In this document: in pieces, positions 1 to 7,556 of the stretch
Numbering within the stretch: position 1 is the first letter of the stretch
Layout of the letters: each line of letters opens with the position of its first letter
Position numbers and translations under genes: made by a program
IMG/VR virus record: IMGVR_UViG_3300020410_000023
Coordinates: 1 to 40,707 of that record
Length of the DNA: 40,707 nt
DNA from: a virus
Strand: one strand, 5' to 3'
The notes under the pieces: generated by a model
Told to the model about the DNA's origin: nothing
Database searches by the model: none
The model's input: the letters and a program-made list of their open reading frames with translations, nothing else

Positions 1-1
1 A

Positions 2-958
2 ACTGTAGTTGATGGTGCAATTACTGCTGTTGCCTTAAACCAAGGTGGAACAGATTACTTAATTGGAGATACTTTAACAATCACAAATGCTAATGCAGGT
101 GGTGTTGCTACATTGAACCTTGGATCATTGGTAACTGGAACTGGTGGATTCAGTAATGCAACTGCTGTTGCAACAACTGGTGGATCAGGAACAGGATTAA
201 CTCTTGATACTACAGTAGATGCATCTGGAGCACTCACAAACCTTACAGTGAACGCTGCAGGAACTGGTTATGCAAATGGTGAAACAATTACACTTACAAA
301 TCCTAATGCAGGTGGAGTAGCTACAACAGATACTCTTGTCGTTGGAACTGGTTATATTGACGGAACTGGACTTGCAACGACTGGTGGTGGGGGAAGCGGT
401 TTGACAGTTGATGTTACTACATCAGGTGGTCAAGTAACTGGAGTTACAGTGAACGCTGCAGGAACAGGATATGCTGTTGATGACACCATTACCATAACCA
501 ACCCTAATGGTGGTGGAGTACAAACACTAGGATCTATTGCTACTGCAGGAACAGGATATGCTGATGGAACTGGTATCGCAGTTGTTGGAGGAGGTGGAAC
601 TGGATTAACAGTTGATCTCACTACATCAGCAGGAGTAGTTACTGGTGTTGCAATCAATGCAGATGGATCTGGTTATGCAGCATCTGACGTTGTTACTATT
701 GTAAATGCTAATGGATCAGGTGCTAAGACTCTTGGTTCTATTACAACAGCAGGAACTGGATACTCAGCAGGAACTGGAGTTGCAACAACTTCAGCTGGAT
801 CAGGAACTGGTCTAACAGTTGATACTACAGTTGATGAAAATGGAGCAATAACTGCTGTTACAATCAATGATGATGGATCTGGTTATGCAGCATCTGAAGT
901 TATAACTATTGCAGGGGGTAGTGGAACTGCTCAATTTACTGTGTCAGAAATACATGGT
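2..958 (+). repeat. Tandem in-frame repeats, about 204 bp per unit
   Basis: Units begin at about 140 (69 codons), 347, 551 and 755, with a partial unit before 140. The units at 347 and 551 are exactly 68 codons each. Each encodes TGY-x-x-GTG ... GLTVD ... G-x-V-T ... GY ... TI-x-N-x-N. The repeats have diverged at the DNA level, so they are protein repeats and not a recent DNA duplication. Confidence 0.85.
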
Positions 959-1264
959 AATGGTTGTACAATTCCTATATCTGCTGTATTTGGCAATGAT
1001 GCAACCTTTGATGTTGCAAGTGTATTTGTTGATGGTTCTATTAACATTGCTACTGTATTCACAGATGCAACATTCTCACTCGCTGACATCACAGCGATGG
1101 AAGTCGGTGCAACTCTAACAGGAGCAACTAGTGGAACTGTTGGAACTATTACTGCTATGGATAGCAGTTCTGTTACTGTTGATAATGTAGATGGATTCTT
1201 CAAAGTAGGAGAAACCGTTGGTGCTAATGATGTTACTAACTTGACTATTAATTCATTCGGATAA
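2..1264 (+). CDS. Repetitive virion (tail-fibre-like) protein, 5' partial
   Basis: The frame is open from base 2, so the start lies upstream of the window. The visible part is about 420 residues, very rich in Gly, Thr, Ala, Val and Asn. It consists of tandem units of about 68 residues with recurring TGY, GLTVD and ITITN motifs, followed by a different C-terminal beta-type module (GATLTGATSGTVG). It has almost no charged helices, as in fibrous or adhesin-like virion proteins. It lies directly upstream of neck gene 13, where cyanomyoviruses carry baseplate and tail-fibre-type structural genes. A structural role is inferred from composition and position. No T4 homologue is recognised and the receptor or partner is unknown. 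Confidence 0.75.
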   Translation, partial: TVVDGAITAVALNQGGTDYLIGDTLTITNANAGGVATLNLGSLVTGTGGFSNATAVATTGGSGTGLTLDTTVDASGALTNLTVNAAGTGYANGETITLTNPNAGGVATTDTLVVGTGYIDGTGLATTGGGGSGLTVDVTTSGGQVTGVTVNAAGTGYAVDDTITITNPNGGGVQTLGSIATAGTGYADGTGIAVVGGGGTGLTVDLTTSAGVVTGVAINADGSGYAASDVVTIVNANGSGAKTLGSITTAGTGYSAGTGVATTSAGSGTGLTVDTTVDENGAITAVTINDDGSGYAASEVITIAGGSGTAQFTVSEIHGNGCTIPISAVFGNDATFDVASVFVDGSINIATVFTDATFSLADITAMEVGATLTGATSGTVGTITAMDSSSVTVDNVDGFFKVGETVGANDVTNLTINSFG

Positions 1265-1270
1265 TAACAA

Positions 1271-2077
1271 ATGTCTGCTACTAGACCCTCAAGTAAAACT
1301 GAATTAAAAGACTATGCCCTTCGTAGATTAGGTTATCCTACGATTGACATAAACGTCGCTACTGAGCAGTTAGATGACTTAGTAGAAGAAGCTATTGATT
1401 ACTACCAAGAATATCATTATAACGGAAGTTATAAAGCATTTCTTAGAATAGAAGTAACCGAAGCAATAAAAAATAATGCACAAGCATACTCTCAAGAAGG
1501 TTCTAGTGCATGGTATGGAATTAATAATTATGTTGATACTGCACCTGGCACATTAGGTATCAATCATGTATATACAAGTATTGGTGCATCTAGTATAGTA
1601 CCAGGAAATATTTTTAATATTAAATATCAGATATTTTTGAATGACATCTATGCTATGACGCATGGACATATTTTACACTACTTCTTAACCTCACAATATC
1701 TTGAAACTCTTGATTGGATTACTAACTCACAGGCAAATCGTAGAGTAAAATGGAACGAACATCAAGGTAGATTATATCTTGATATGGATTGGAGTGACTT
1801 TGAAGTTGGTGACTACATACTAGTAGACTGCACAATGAGGCAAGATCCAGATACATATACAGGAATGTATAATGATAACTGGTTAAAGGATTACGTTGAA
1901 GCACTATTCCAACAACAGTGGGGTAGGAACTTAAGTAAGTATGATGGGATTCAAATGCTAGGTGGTGTTACCTTAAATGGTAGACAGATCCTAGAAGATG
2001 GATCAACTTTCAAATCAGATCTTGAAAAAGAACTTCGTGATCGTTACGAAATTCCACCTATGGATATAGTGGGGTAA
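1271..2077 (+). CDS. gp13: Neck protein gp13
   Basis: This 268-residue protein resembles T4 gp13, which with gp14 forms the neck that closes the filled head and accepts the tail. The N-terminal segment around LKDYALRRLGYPTIDI followed by an acidic helix (LDDLVEEAIDYYQEYH) is typical of the cyanomyovirus form. It is somewhat shorter than T4 gp13 (about 309 aa). ATG at 1271 lies six bases after the upstream stop. Genes 13, 14, 15, 16 follow each other with gaps or overlaps of only a few bases, as one late transcription unit. Confidence 0.9.
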   Translation: MSATRPSSKTELKDYALRRLGYPTIDINVATEQLDDLVEEAIDYYQEYHYNGSYKAFLRIEVTEAIKNNAQAYSQEGSSAWYGINNYVDTAPGTLGINHVYTSIGASSIVPGNIFNIKYQIFLNDIYAMTHGHILHYFLTSQYLETLDWITNSQANRRVKWNEHQGRLYLDMDWSDFEVGDYILVDCTMRQDPDTYTGMYNDNWLKDYVEALFQQQWGRNLSKYDGIQMLGGVTLNGRQILEDGSTFKSDLEKELRDRYEIPPMDIVG

Positions 2078-2081
2078 TTAA

Positions 2082-3008
2082 ATGGCTATCTCAAACACAC
2101 CTGCACAAGATTACGTACAGTCTGATTATTCTCATAGTGCACGTTTTAAAGCAAACGGTTCTGCACAAGAGCAAAAGTTCATTGAAAACCTAGTAGTAGA
2201 AAGCATTGAAATCTATGGTCAAGACATATATTATGTTCCGAGGACTATTGTCAACCGCGACACAGTTTTCGGAGAAGATTCTGACGGAAAGTTTGAATCA
2301 GCTAAACCAATCAGAGCCTACGTCAATAATGTCGAAGGATGGGAAGGACAAGGTGAGTTACTTACAAAATTTGGAATACGTATCGAAGATAAGACGACGT
2401 TTATATTCTCCCGTGAAAAGTTTAAAGAAAAAGTGGACGACTCTACAACACTTAATGTCGAAGGACGACCAAACGAAGGGGATCTAATATGGTTTCCTAT
2501 AACTAAACATTTATTTGAAATACAATTTGTAGAAGTAGAAAGACCATTCTATCAGTTAGGTAGAAACTTTGTATGGGAATGTCAGTGTGAACTCTTCGAG
2601 TACAGTGACGAAGCGATTGATACAGGCATTGCAGAACTAGATGCTATCGAAACTGCATTTGCAAATGCTATTACAGTAGGTCTTGCTACTGGTGGTAGCG
2701 GTGACTTTACAGCAGGTGAGACTGTTACAGGTGGTTCATCTAATGTAACTGCTGAAGTTAAGTCTTGGGATTCTGCTACTAGAACTCTTATTGTTATAAA
2801 TCGTTCTGGAACATTTACTGTTCCCGAAACCATTACTGGTGGAACATCTAGTGCGTCTTGGACAACCGCATCTTATAATACTATAGATAATAAGAACATC
2901 GAGTACGATCAAAACATGGAGTTTGAGACTGCTGATGATGATATTATTGACTTCTCCGAATCTAATCCATTTGGAACTGTTGGAAACACTACTGACTTGA
3001 CAATCTAA
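2082..3008 (+). CDS. gp14: Neck protein gp14
   Basis: This 308-residue protein resembles T4 gp14, the partner of gp13 in the head-tail neck. The core (residues 30-180) has the family pattern around VESIEIYGQDIYYVPR and FEIQFVEVERPFYQLG. Residues about 205-265 form an extra Gly/Thr/Ser-rich beta module (GETVTGGSSNVTAEV ... ETITGGTSSASW) absent from T4 gp14 (about 256 aa), which explains the greater length. The same style of module ends the upstream virion protein. The stop overlaps the gene 15 start as TAATG. Confidence 0.9.
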   Translation: MAISNTPAQDYVQSDYSHSARFKANGSAQEQKFIENLVVESIEIYGQDIYYVPRTIVNRDTVFGEDSDGKFESAKPIRAYVNNVEGWEGQGELLTKFGIRIEDKTTFIFSREKFKEKVDDSTTLNVEGRPNEGDLIWFPITKHLFEIQFVEVERPFYQLGRNFVWECQCELFEYSDEAIDTGIAELDAIETAFANAITVGLATGGSGDFTAGETVTGGSSNVTAEVKSWDSATRTLIVINRSGTFTVPETITGGTSSASWTTASYNTIDNKNIEYDQNMEFETADDDIIDFSESNPFGTVGNTTDLTI

Positions 3009-4039
3009 TGCTAGGAACATACGCTTACCACGAAATATTCAGAAAGACCATTGTTGGTTTTGGAACTCTCTTCAATAATATTGAATTGAGAAGACAGAAT
3101 GAGGTTATGAAAGTTCCTCTTGCATATGGTCCTAAACAAAAATTCTTAGCACGTTTAGATCAAAACCCTGATCCTACAAATAAAAGAGTACAAATAACAT
3201 TACCTAGAATTTCTTTTGAAATTGCAGGTATGAGTTACGATCCTACAAGAAAAGTATCTCCTACTCAAAAGATAAAGATATCAAAAGACGTAGATGAAAA
3301 TTATAATACTTACATGCCAGTTCCATATAATTTAGATTTTGAACTAGCAATTATTTCTAAGAACCAAGATGATGGTCTACAAATTTTAGAACAGGTATTA
3401 CCTATATTCCAACCTCATTATAATCTACCAGTCAAGTTATTGTCTGCAATGAAAGAGATAAAGGATGTTCCTGTAGTTCTACAATCTATAGACTATGAAG
3501 ATGATTATGAGTCAGACTTTACTTCTCGTAGAGCAATCATCTATACACTAAGGTTTACTGCAAAAACATATCTATACGGTCCTGTTACAGAACACAAGAT
3601 CGTCAGAAAGGCAAAAGTCGATTACTATTCATCTACAAATACAACTACAGCACCAAGACAGGTTCGTTATACTACTACACCAGAGGCATGGACTGATAAG
3701 GATGGAACTGTAGTAACTACCTTGTCTGCTAATATTACTGCTGCAACTACTAACATTCCAGTTGCAAGTGCAACAGGTGTTGCTAAGTGGGATGATCTTT
3801 ATATTGGTAGTGAGCAGATGAAAGTTACTGGCATAACAGGTAATACTGTTCATGTACAAAGAGGTCGAAATGGAACTGTAGCAGCAACTGCAGTAGGTGG
3901 AGCAAACGTATTTAAACTTGATGCAGCTGATGACGCATTAGTCACTGCTGATGATGATTTTGGTTTCAATGAAACTACATCATTCTTCCAAGACATGAAG
4001 AAATACAACCCTGTGAGTGGTCAAGATGAATCCATTTGA
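3008..4039 (+). CDS. gp15: Tail sheath stabiliser / tail completion protein gp15
   Basis: This 343-residue protein resembles T4 gp15, the terminator at the head-proximal end of the tail that caps sheath and tube and docks to the neck. The N-terminus (MLGTYAYHEIFRKTIVGFGT) and the segment around residues 60-190 (PRISFEIAGM, LDFELAIISKNQDDGLQILE) are family features. Residues about 233-305 form an added beta module (TTNIPVASATGVAKWDDLYI, GSEQMKVTGITGNT) not expected in T4 gp15 (about 272 aa). It overlaps gene 14 by one base and gene 16 by 14 bases. Confidence 0.9.
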   Translation: MLGTYAYHEIFRKTIVGFGTLFNNIELRRQNEVMKVPLAYGPKQKFLARLDQNPDPTNKRVQITLPRISFEIAGMSYDPTRKVSPTQKIKISKDVDENYNTYMPVPYNLDFELAIISKNQDDGLQILEQVLPIFQPHYNLPVKLLSAMKEIKDVPVVLQSIDYEDDYESDFTSRRAIIYTLRFTAKTYLYGPVTEHKIVRKAKVDYYSSTNTTTAPRQVRYTTTPEAWTDKDGTVVTTLSANITAATTNIPVASATGVAKWDDLYIGSEQMKVTGITGNTVHVQRGRNGTVAATAVGGANVFKLDAADDALVTADDDFGFNETTSFFQDMKKYNPVSGQDESI

Positions 4040-4454
4040 AGGACTAGATAAGACTTTCGGAACTGAACCTTCCGAACTTAAAAAACATGTAGAAAAGGTA
4101 AAACCATCACTAAAGAAAAGTGAGCAAGAGGACATAGTAAAAGACTATGAAGCATCTCGTGCTCAACTACATAACTTAGTGATGAAAGGACAGGAGGCAG
4201 TCGATGGAATACTTGACGTGGCAAGAGCGTCAGATCATCCTAGAGCTTATGAAGTGGCAGGTCAACTTATTAAAAATGTAGGTGATGTTGCTGATAAGTT
4301 AATTGATCTTCAATTAAAAATAAAAGAATTAGATAAAGAGGAGAAGAAAGGACCTACGAATGTTACTAATGCCATGTTTGTAGGTAGCACATCGGATCTT
4401 CAAAAAATGTTAAAGGCACAAAAGAACATAAATAAAGATACTGAAACAACATAG
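4026..4454 (+). CDS. gp16: Terminase small subunit gp16
   Basis: This 142-residue protein fits the T4-type small terminase, which recognises DNA and regulates the gp17 packaging motor. It is highly charged and helical (QEDIVKDYEASRAQLHNLVM ... VADKLIDLQLKIKELDKEE), consistent with the coiled-coil core of gp16 oligomers. The frame is open to a GTG at 4017, but the ATG at 4026 (MNPFEGLDKTFG) is preferred; it gives a 14-base overlap with gene 15. As in other cyanomyoviruses, and unlike T4, several genes separate 16 from 17. Confidence 0.85.
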   Translation: MNPFEGLDKTFGTEPSELKKHVEKVKPSLKKSEQEDIVKDYEASRAQLHNLVMKGQEAVDGILDVARASDHPRAYEVAGQLIKNVGDVADKLIDLQLKIKELDKEEKKGPTNVTNAMFVGSTSDLQKMLKAQKNINKDTETT

Positions 4455-4462
4455 ACACGACA

Positions 4463-4999
4463 ATGACAGTACTTAATGTATTAAGCACTAACACTATAGC
4501 AGCAGGAGCAACTGAATATCAGGTGATCCAGACTGGATTCTATAGAGTTGGTTCCACTGCAGGTGCAGCAACTGTAACCTTTGGTAGTGGTCCTGCAATC
4601 ACACTTGTGCAGAATGAGTTCATTCTTGTAAAAGGTGGTAAGCCAGGTCAAGCACAAATTATAAAGGCAGTCTCAGATTCTACTGGAGATTACTTTGTTG
4701 GACAACATCTACAAGATAGTTCTGCCAACCATCCATTCTCTGTAGGAGATTTTATCGCTGTTGTAGATAACGGTACTAGTCCTTCCATAGACAGTAACTT
4801 CTTATCAGCAGGAACGGCAGGTAAAAAAATAACTGCTGCAAATAATGTTAATATGTTAAGCACAGATATTGATTCATCAAGTGCGTCTGCTGATTATACA
4901 TATTCATCAGGCAATAAAGCACTAGTTCAACGCTGCGTAAAAATCGCTGCTGCTACCAGTGCGGTTATCGTAGAAGAAGTGCAAGTAGTTGGTGGGTAA
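4463..4999 (+). CDS. Conserved hypothetical protein, probable virion component
   Basis: This 178-residue protein is rich in Ala, Ser, Thr, Val and Gly with short alternating beta-type segments (ATEYQVIQTGFYRVG, NEFILVKGGKPGQAQIIKAV). There is no signal peptide or membrane segment. Low charge and position among neck and terminase genes suggest a small structural or decoration protein, but I recognise no named family. ATG at 4463 follows the gp16 stop by eight bases, and the stop overlaps the next start by one base (TAATG), so it is co-translated with its neighbours. Confidence 0.7.
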   Translation: MTVLNVLSTNTIAAGATEYQVIQTGFYRVGSTAGAATVTFGSGPAITLVQNEFILVKGGKPGQAQIIKAVSDSTGDYFVGQHLQDSSANHPFSVGDFIAVVDNGTSPSIDSNFLSAGTAGKKITAANNVNMLSTDIDSSSASADYTYSSGNKALVQRCVKIAAATSAVIVEEVQVVGG

Positions 5000-5832
5000 T
5001 GGAAACCTGTAAAAAGGGACAATACTATTGTAACACTGATAAAAAGTGTAAACCTATTCCTGATGGACATACAGTTCGTGAAGATGGGTTTCTAGTGAAA
5101 GAGGCGAAGAAGTACTACGGTGGTAAGAACACTAAACCTAAAGGGTTTGGAACTGACCAACGAGGACCTATCAATCAAGAAGCGGAACGTATTGTTCGTG
5201 GTATGAAAGCGAAGAGTGCAGGTCGTTTTAAAAAATTATATGGGAAACGTGATAAGGAAGTAATGTATGCTACCGCTAACAAGTTGGCACAAAAAGAACA
5301 ATTAAAAGTTATGTATTATCAGGATTTCATCAAATTAGTAGAAGGTAATCCTACAACACGTATGTTAACTAAGTCTAAGACAAAACAGACTGGTAATATA
5401 AGTGCTGATAGGGGATCTGATGAAAAAGCGAATCGAGCTAAACGTAAAGGTCTCGAAAAAGATTTAAAGAAAAAAGGCATTGGTTACAAAAAAGGTGTAG
5501 GAGAGTATAAATACAAATCCGATGATGGCAAAGAAGGTACAGGTCGTGAGGTTACATACCAAACAAGTCCTGGCAAAGGAATGTCAAAACGTAGATTCGG
5601 AAAAGTAATGCGTCGTTTAGGACGCAAGCATGGTCAAGAGTCAGTCATTACAAAAGACAAAGACAAACCTGCAAGACTACACGATACACAAAGTAAAAAA
5701 CCAGGCAAATCTGCAAATCTAGGGAAATCCAATCCAGGTAAAAATCCAAAGGGCGAAGGCGAGACATCAGGAACCAAAATTAGAAGTGGAAAATTACCAA
5801 AAACAAACAAAAAAGCGTATCACTACAATTAA
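4999..5832 (+). CDS. Lys-rich hypothetical protein with Cys-containing N-terminus
   Basis: This 277-residue protein has a compact N-terminal Cys module (CKKGQYYCNTDKKCKPIPDG; Cys 4, 11 and 17). A motif of this kind heads several uncharacterised marine phage proteins as I recall. The rest is very rich in Lys, Arg and Gly (for example KKKGIGYKKGVGEYKYKSDD, RRFGKVMRRLGRKHGQES) and probably partly disordered. The charge suggests contact with DNA or packaging in the virion, but no catalytic motif is visible. It starts on the last base of the preceding stop codon. A different frame remains open across its 3' end (see findings). Confidence 0.7.
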   Translation: METCKKGQYYCNTDKKCKPIPDGHTVREDGFLVKEAKKYYGGKNTKPKGFGTDQRGPINQEAERIVRGMKAKSAGRFKKLYGKRDKEVMYATANKLAQKEQLKVMYYQDFIKLVEGNPTTRMLTKSKTKQTGNISADRGSDEKANRAKRKGLEKDLKKKGIGYKKGVGEYKYKSDDGKEGTGREVTYQTSPGKGMSKRRFGKVMRRLGRKHGQESVITKDKDKPARLHDTQSKKPGKSANLGKSNPGKNPKGEGETSGTKIRSGKLPKTNKKAYHYN

Positions 5833-5928
5833 GAACGCTATAGAAGACCTACAAAAAGAACATGATGAAGGCTGTTGTAAGCAACCGTCTTCAAAGCAAA
5901 ACAACAAAACCATTTAGGTATTTTTGCT

Positions 5929-5936
5929 TATAAATA
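5929..5936 (+). promoter_or_regulatory. T4-type late promoter TATAAATA
   Basis: A perfect T4 late -10 element (TATAAATA) sits 25 bases before the ATG at 5962, in the gap after the Lys-rich gene. Such elements are read by host RNA polymerase carrying gp55 and activated by gp45, both encoded in this window. It would drive the 5962 gene and the PTOX cassette behind it. Confidence 0.65.
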
Positions 5937-5961
5937 ATTGTGTAATGGAGTTGAAACTATC

Positions 5962-6183
5962 ATGTCCCACTACACGGTTGGTTACCATAATAACCTAAAT
6001 CAGCATTTTGAAATATGCGAGTACGCCGATACCGCATATGACGCAATAGAACACAGTAAAGAGGATGTCTCGTATCTACACGAGCATCCTTCTTTTATTG
6101 ATTATTGCAAACAAATTCCAATCCGAACAGAGGTAGATAACGTCTTCCTTTCTAGGGCATGTGGAATACCAATGGGGTGTTAA
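5962..6183 (+). CDS. Small conserved cyanophage protein of unknown function
   Basis: This 73-residue acidic soluble protein starts MSHYTVGYHNN and has a helical middle (YADTAYDAIEHSKEDVSYLH). The ATG at 5962 is preferred over the in-frame TTG at 5938, which would lie inside the late promoter region. There is no signal peptide or membrane segment and no motif I can name. It is the first gene downstream of a TATAAATA late promoter, and its stop is two bases before the next small gene, so it belongs to the PTOX transcription unit. Confidence 0.7.
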   Translation: MSHYTVGYHNNLNQHFEICEYADTAYDAIEHSKEDVSYLHEHPSFIDYCKQIPIRTEVDNVFLSRACGIPMGC

Positions 6184-6185
6184 CT

Positions 6186-6290
6186 ATGAAAAATTTACCA
6201 ATAACATCCTCGTTAATTATCTTTGTAACTATAGGCACAGCACTATGGTTTTATCCCCAATACGCTTGGGCACATCCTATATTAGTATGA
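6186..6290 (+). CDS. 34-aa single-pass membrane peptide upstream of PTOX
   Basis: The ORF starts at ATG 6186, two bases after the preceding stop and after a G-rich stretch (GGGG) that could serve as ribosome binding site. It ends in TGA that overlaps the PTOX start as ATGA. The product has a short basic N-terminus (MKNLP), one hydrophobic helix at residues about 6-23 (ITSSLIIFVTIGTALWFY) and a short tail PQYAWAHPILV. The size and topology recall the tiny single-helix subunits of photosynthetic complexes, but I cannot match it to one. A cleaved signal peptide (after AWA) is another reading. Real coding is supported by the exact ATGA coupling. Confidence 0.6.
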   Translation: MKNLPITSSLIIFVTIGTALWFYPQYAWAHPILV

Positions 6291-6787
6291 AAAAATTTAA
6301 TACATGGGTCTTGGATACTACAATCTATATCCTTGACTTTCTCTACAGAGGTAGAGACTTCCAGAGGTTCTGGGTTCTAGAGGTGATAGCAAGAGCACCT
6401 TACTTTTCATTTATCAGTGTGTTACATTTTCGTGAATCATTAGGACTTAGAGGAGAAGAACACATATACTTAATGAAGGAGCACTTCTATCAAGCATTAA
6501 ATGAGACCGAGCATCTGGAGGAAATGGAGACTAGGGAGGGCAATAAGTACTGGATTGATCGGTTCTTTGCCAAGCACCTTGTTCTGGTTTATTATTGGAT
6601 CATGGTTGGGTATTATCTCATTGATCCTGTTAACGCTTATGACATCAACATGAAGATAGAGAAACATGCATACGAGACATATACAAAATATAGTGCATGG
6701 CATCCAGAAGATAAGAAGATAGCAGAGATAGCAGAAGACGAATTGAAGCATGCAAAAGAACTACACCACGCAATGTCAATGATATGA
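6287..6787 (+). CDS. ptox: Plastoquinol terminal oxidase (PTOX, alternative-oxidase family)
   Basis: This 166-residue protein is a di-iron quinol oxidase that would oxidise plastoquinol with O2 to water at the thylakoid membrane, acting as a safety valve for photosynthetic electrons. All six expected ligands are visible: E32 (LEVIARAPYF), E73 and H76 (LNETEHLEEME), E125 (KIEKHAYE), and E152 and H155 (DELKHA). The frame is open upstream to 6161. ATG 6287 is chosen because it overlaps the stop of the preceding 34-aa gene as ATGA and starts just before the conserved domain. Its own stop overlaps the next ATG, again as ATGA. PTOX is a known cyanophage auxiliary metabolic gene. Confidence 0.93.
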   Translation: MKKFNTWVLDTTIYILDFLYRGRDFQRFWVLEVIARAPYFSFISVLHFRESLGLRGEEHIYLMKEHFYQALNETEHLEEMETREGNKYWIDRFFAKHLVLVYYWIMVGYYLIDPVNAYDINMKIEKHAYETYTKYSAWHPEDKKIAEIAEDELKHAKELHHAMSMI

Positions 6788-6888
6788 TCGTCTGGAGTAT
6801 TGTATGGATGATTGCAATACTTGTCATTTGTGTGAGTGTTGTGATATACTACATATTAAGATTCGATCATTTCTGGCCAAATGAATAA
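6784..6888 (+). CDS. 34-aa single-pass membrane peptide downstream of PTOX
   Basis: The ORF begins at ATG 6784 inside the PTOX stop (ATGA) and ends at TAA 6888, overlapping the next gene by eight bases. The product is almost entirely one hydrophobic helix (residues about 2-25, VWMIAILVICVSVVIYYILR) with a short C-terminal tail DHFWPNE. It has the same length as the peptide upstream of PTOX but no clear sequence identity to it. The gapless ATGA coupling on both sides argues that it is translated. No family is recognised. A PTOX membrane partner or a tiny photosystem-like subunit is a guess. Confidence 0.6.
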   Translation: MIVWSIVWMIAILVICVSVVIYYILRFDHFWPNE

Positions 6889-7153
6889 GATTTTCATTAC
6901 ATGTATTGTTGGTGCAATAGCATGGTGTGCTGCAGCATCAGCAGGAACTCTTATTGATATTGATCGTGAACAATTTTATGATGATCTTTGGGAAGGATAT
7001 AGAAAGGCAGTCATAGAAAAAAATATGGAAAATGCCACCCCTGTTGAAGATTCTATAAATAGTGCACTAGAGGATTTTTGGGAGCAAGAACATGGGAGCA
7101 ATGGTTCCACCAAGTCGGAAGAGTTGTTACAACTTCCGAGTAGTGTCGATTGA
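6881..7153 (+). CDS. Small secreted hypothetical protein
   Basis: This 90-residue protein begins with a clear signal peptide (MNKIFITCIVGAIAWCAAASA, cleavage likely after residue 21). An acidic mature part follows (TLIDIDREQFYDDLWEGYRK ... SALEDFWEQEHGS). It is probably exported to the periplasm or thylakoid lumen. No enzymatic motif is visible. It overlaps the upstream 34-aa gene by eight bases and the downstream nuclease gene by 62 bases in another frame, so it is part of the PTOX-to-terminase transcription unit. Confidence 0.7.
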   Translation: MNKIFITCIVGAIAWCAAASAGTLIDIDREQFYDDLWEGYRKAVIEKNMENATPVEDSINSALEDFWEQEHGSNGSTKSEELLQLPSSVD

Positions 7154-7556
7154 TAGAGTTGTTGATGGTGATACCATTGATGTTTCAATAGACTTAGGAT
7201 TTGATCTTATTAAAAAAGAAAGAGTACGCGTAGCAGGTGTTGATACTCCTGAGAAGAGAACTAGAGACTTAGAAGAAAAAGCATTAGGTATTGATGCTAC
7301 TAACTGGATGAAGAAAAACTTAGAGGAAACTTTAGATGGAGATGAGGAACTTACTATCAGAACCGAACTCGTCGGTGGCATGGGTAAGTATGGTAGGCTT
7401 CTTGGTTGGTTATATGTCGGGGATGATGATGTATCACTTAATGAAAAAATGATTGATGAAGGATATGCATGGGCATATGATGGTGGTACAAAACAGAAAA
7501 ATTTTGAAGAGTTGAGAGAGATAAGAAGATCAAAAGGAACTTTACTTGAGGGATAA
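7092..7556 (+). CDS. Staphylococcal-nuclease-like (TNase) endonuclease
   Basis: This 154-residue protein has the SNase fold signature: a first strand with VVDGDTIDV (metal-binding Asp), RVRVAGVDTPEKR (catalytic Arg region and the DTPE motif) and YGRLLGWLYVGDDDVSLNEK leading to the C-terminal helix. It would cleave DNA or RNA using Ca2+. A GGGAG eight bases before ATG 7092 supports that start, although an in-frame ATG at 7104 is possible. Its stop overlaps the gene 17 start. Cyanomyoviruses often carry such a nuclease beside the large terminase; a role in host DNA degradation or packaging is inferred. Confidence 0.85.
   Translation: MGAMVPPSRKSCYNFRVVSIDRVVDGDTIDVSIDLGFDLIKKERVRVAGVDTPEKRTRDLEEKALGIDATNWMKKNLEETLDGDEELTIRTELVGGMGKYGRLLGWLYVGDDDVSLNEKMIDEGYAWAYDGGTKQKNFEELREIRRSKGTLLEG

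Noticed and set aside
2-958. Regular repeats that could suggest a CRISPR array
   Set aside because: The repeats are in frame, diverged at the DNA level and encode a continuous Gly/Thr-rich protein; there are no short identical repeats with unique spacers.
5800-5835. Programmed frameshift at the A-run near the end of the Lys-rich gene
   Set aside because: The A6G run resembles a slippery site, but the continuing open frame is in the +1, not the -1, register; kept only as a low-interest open frame.
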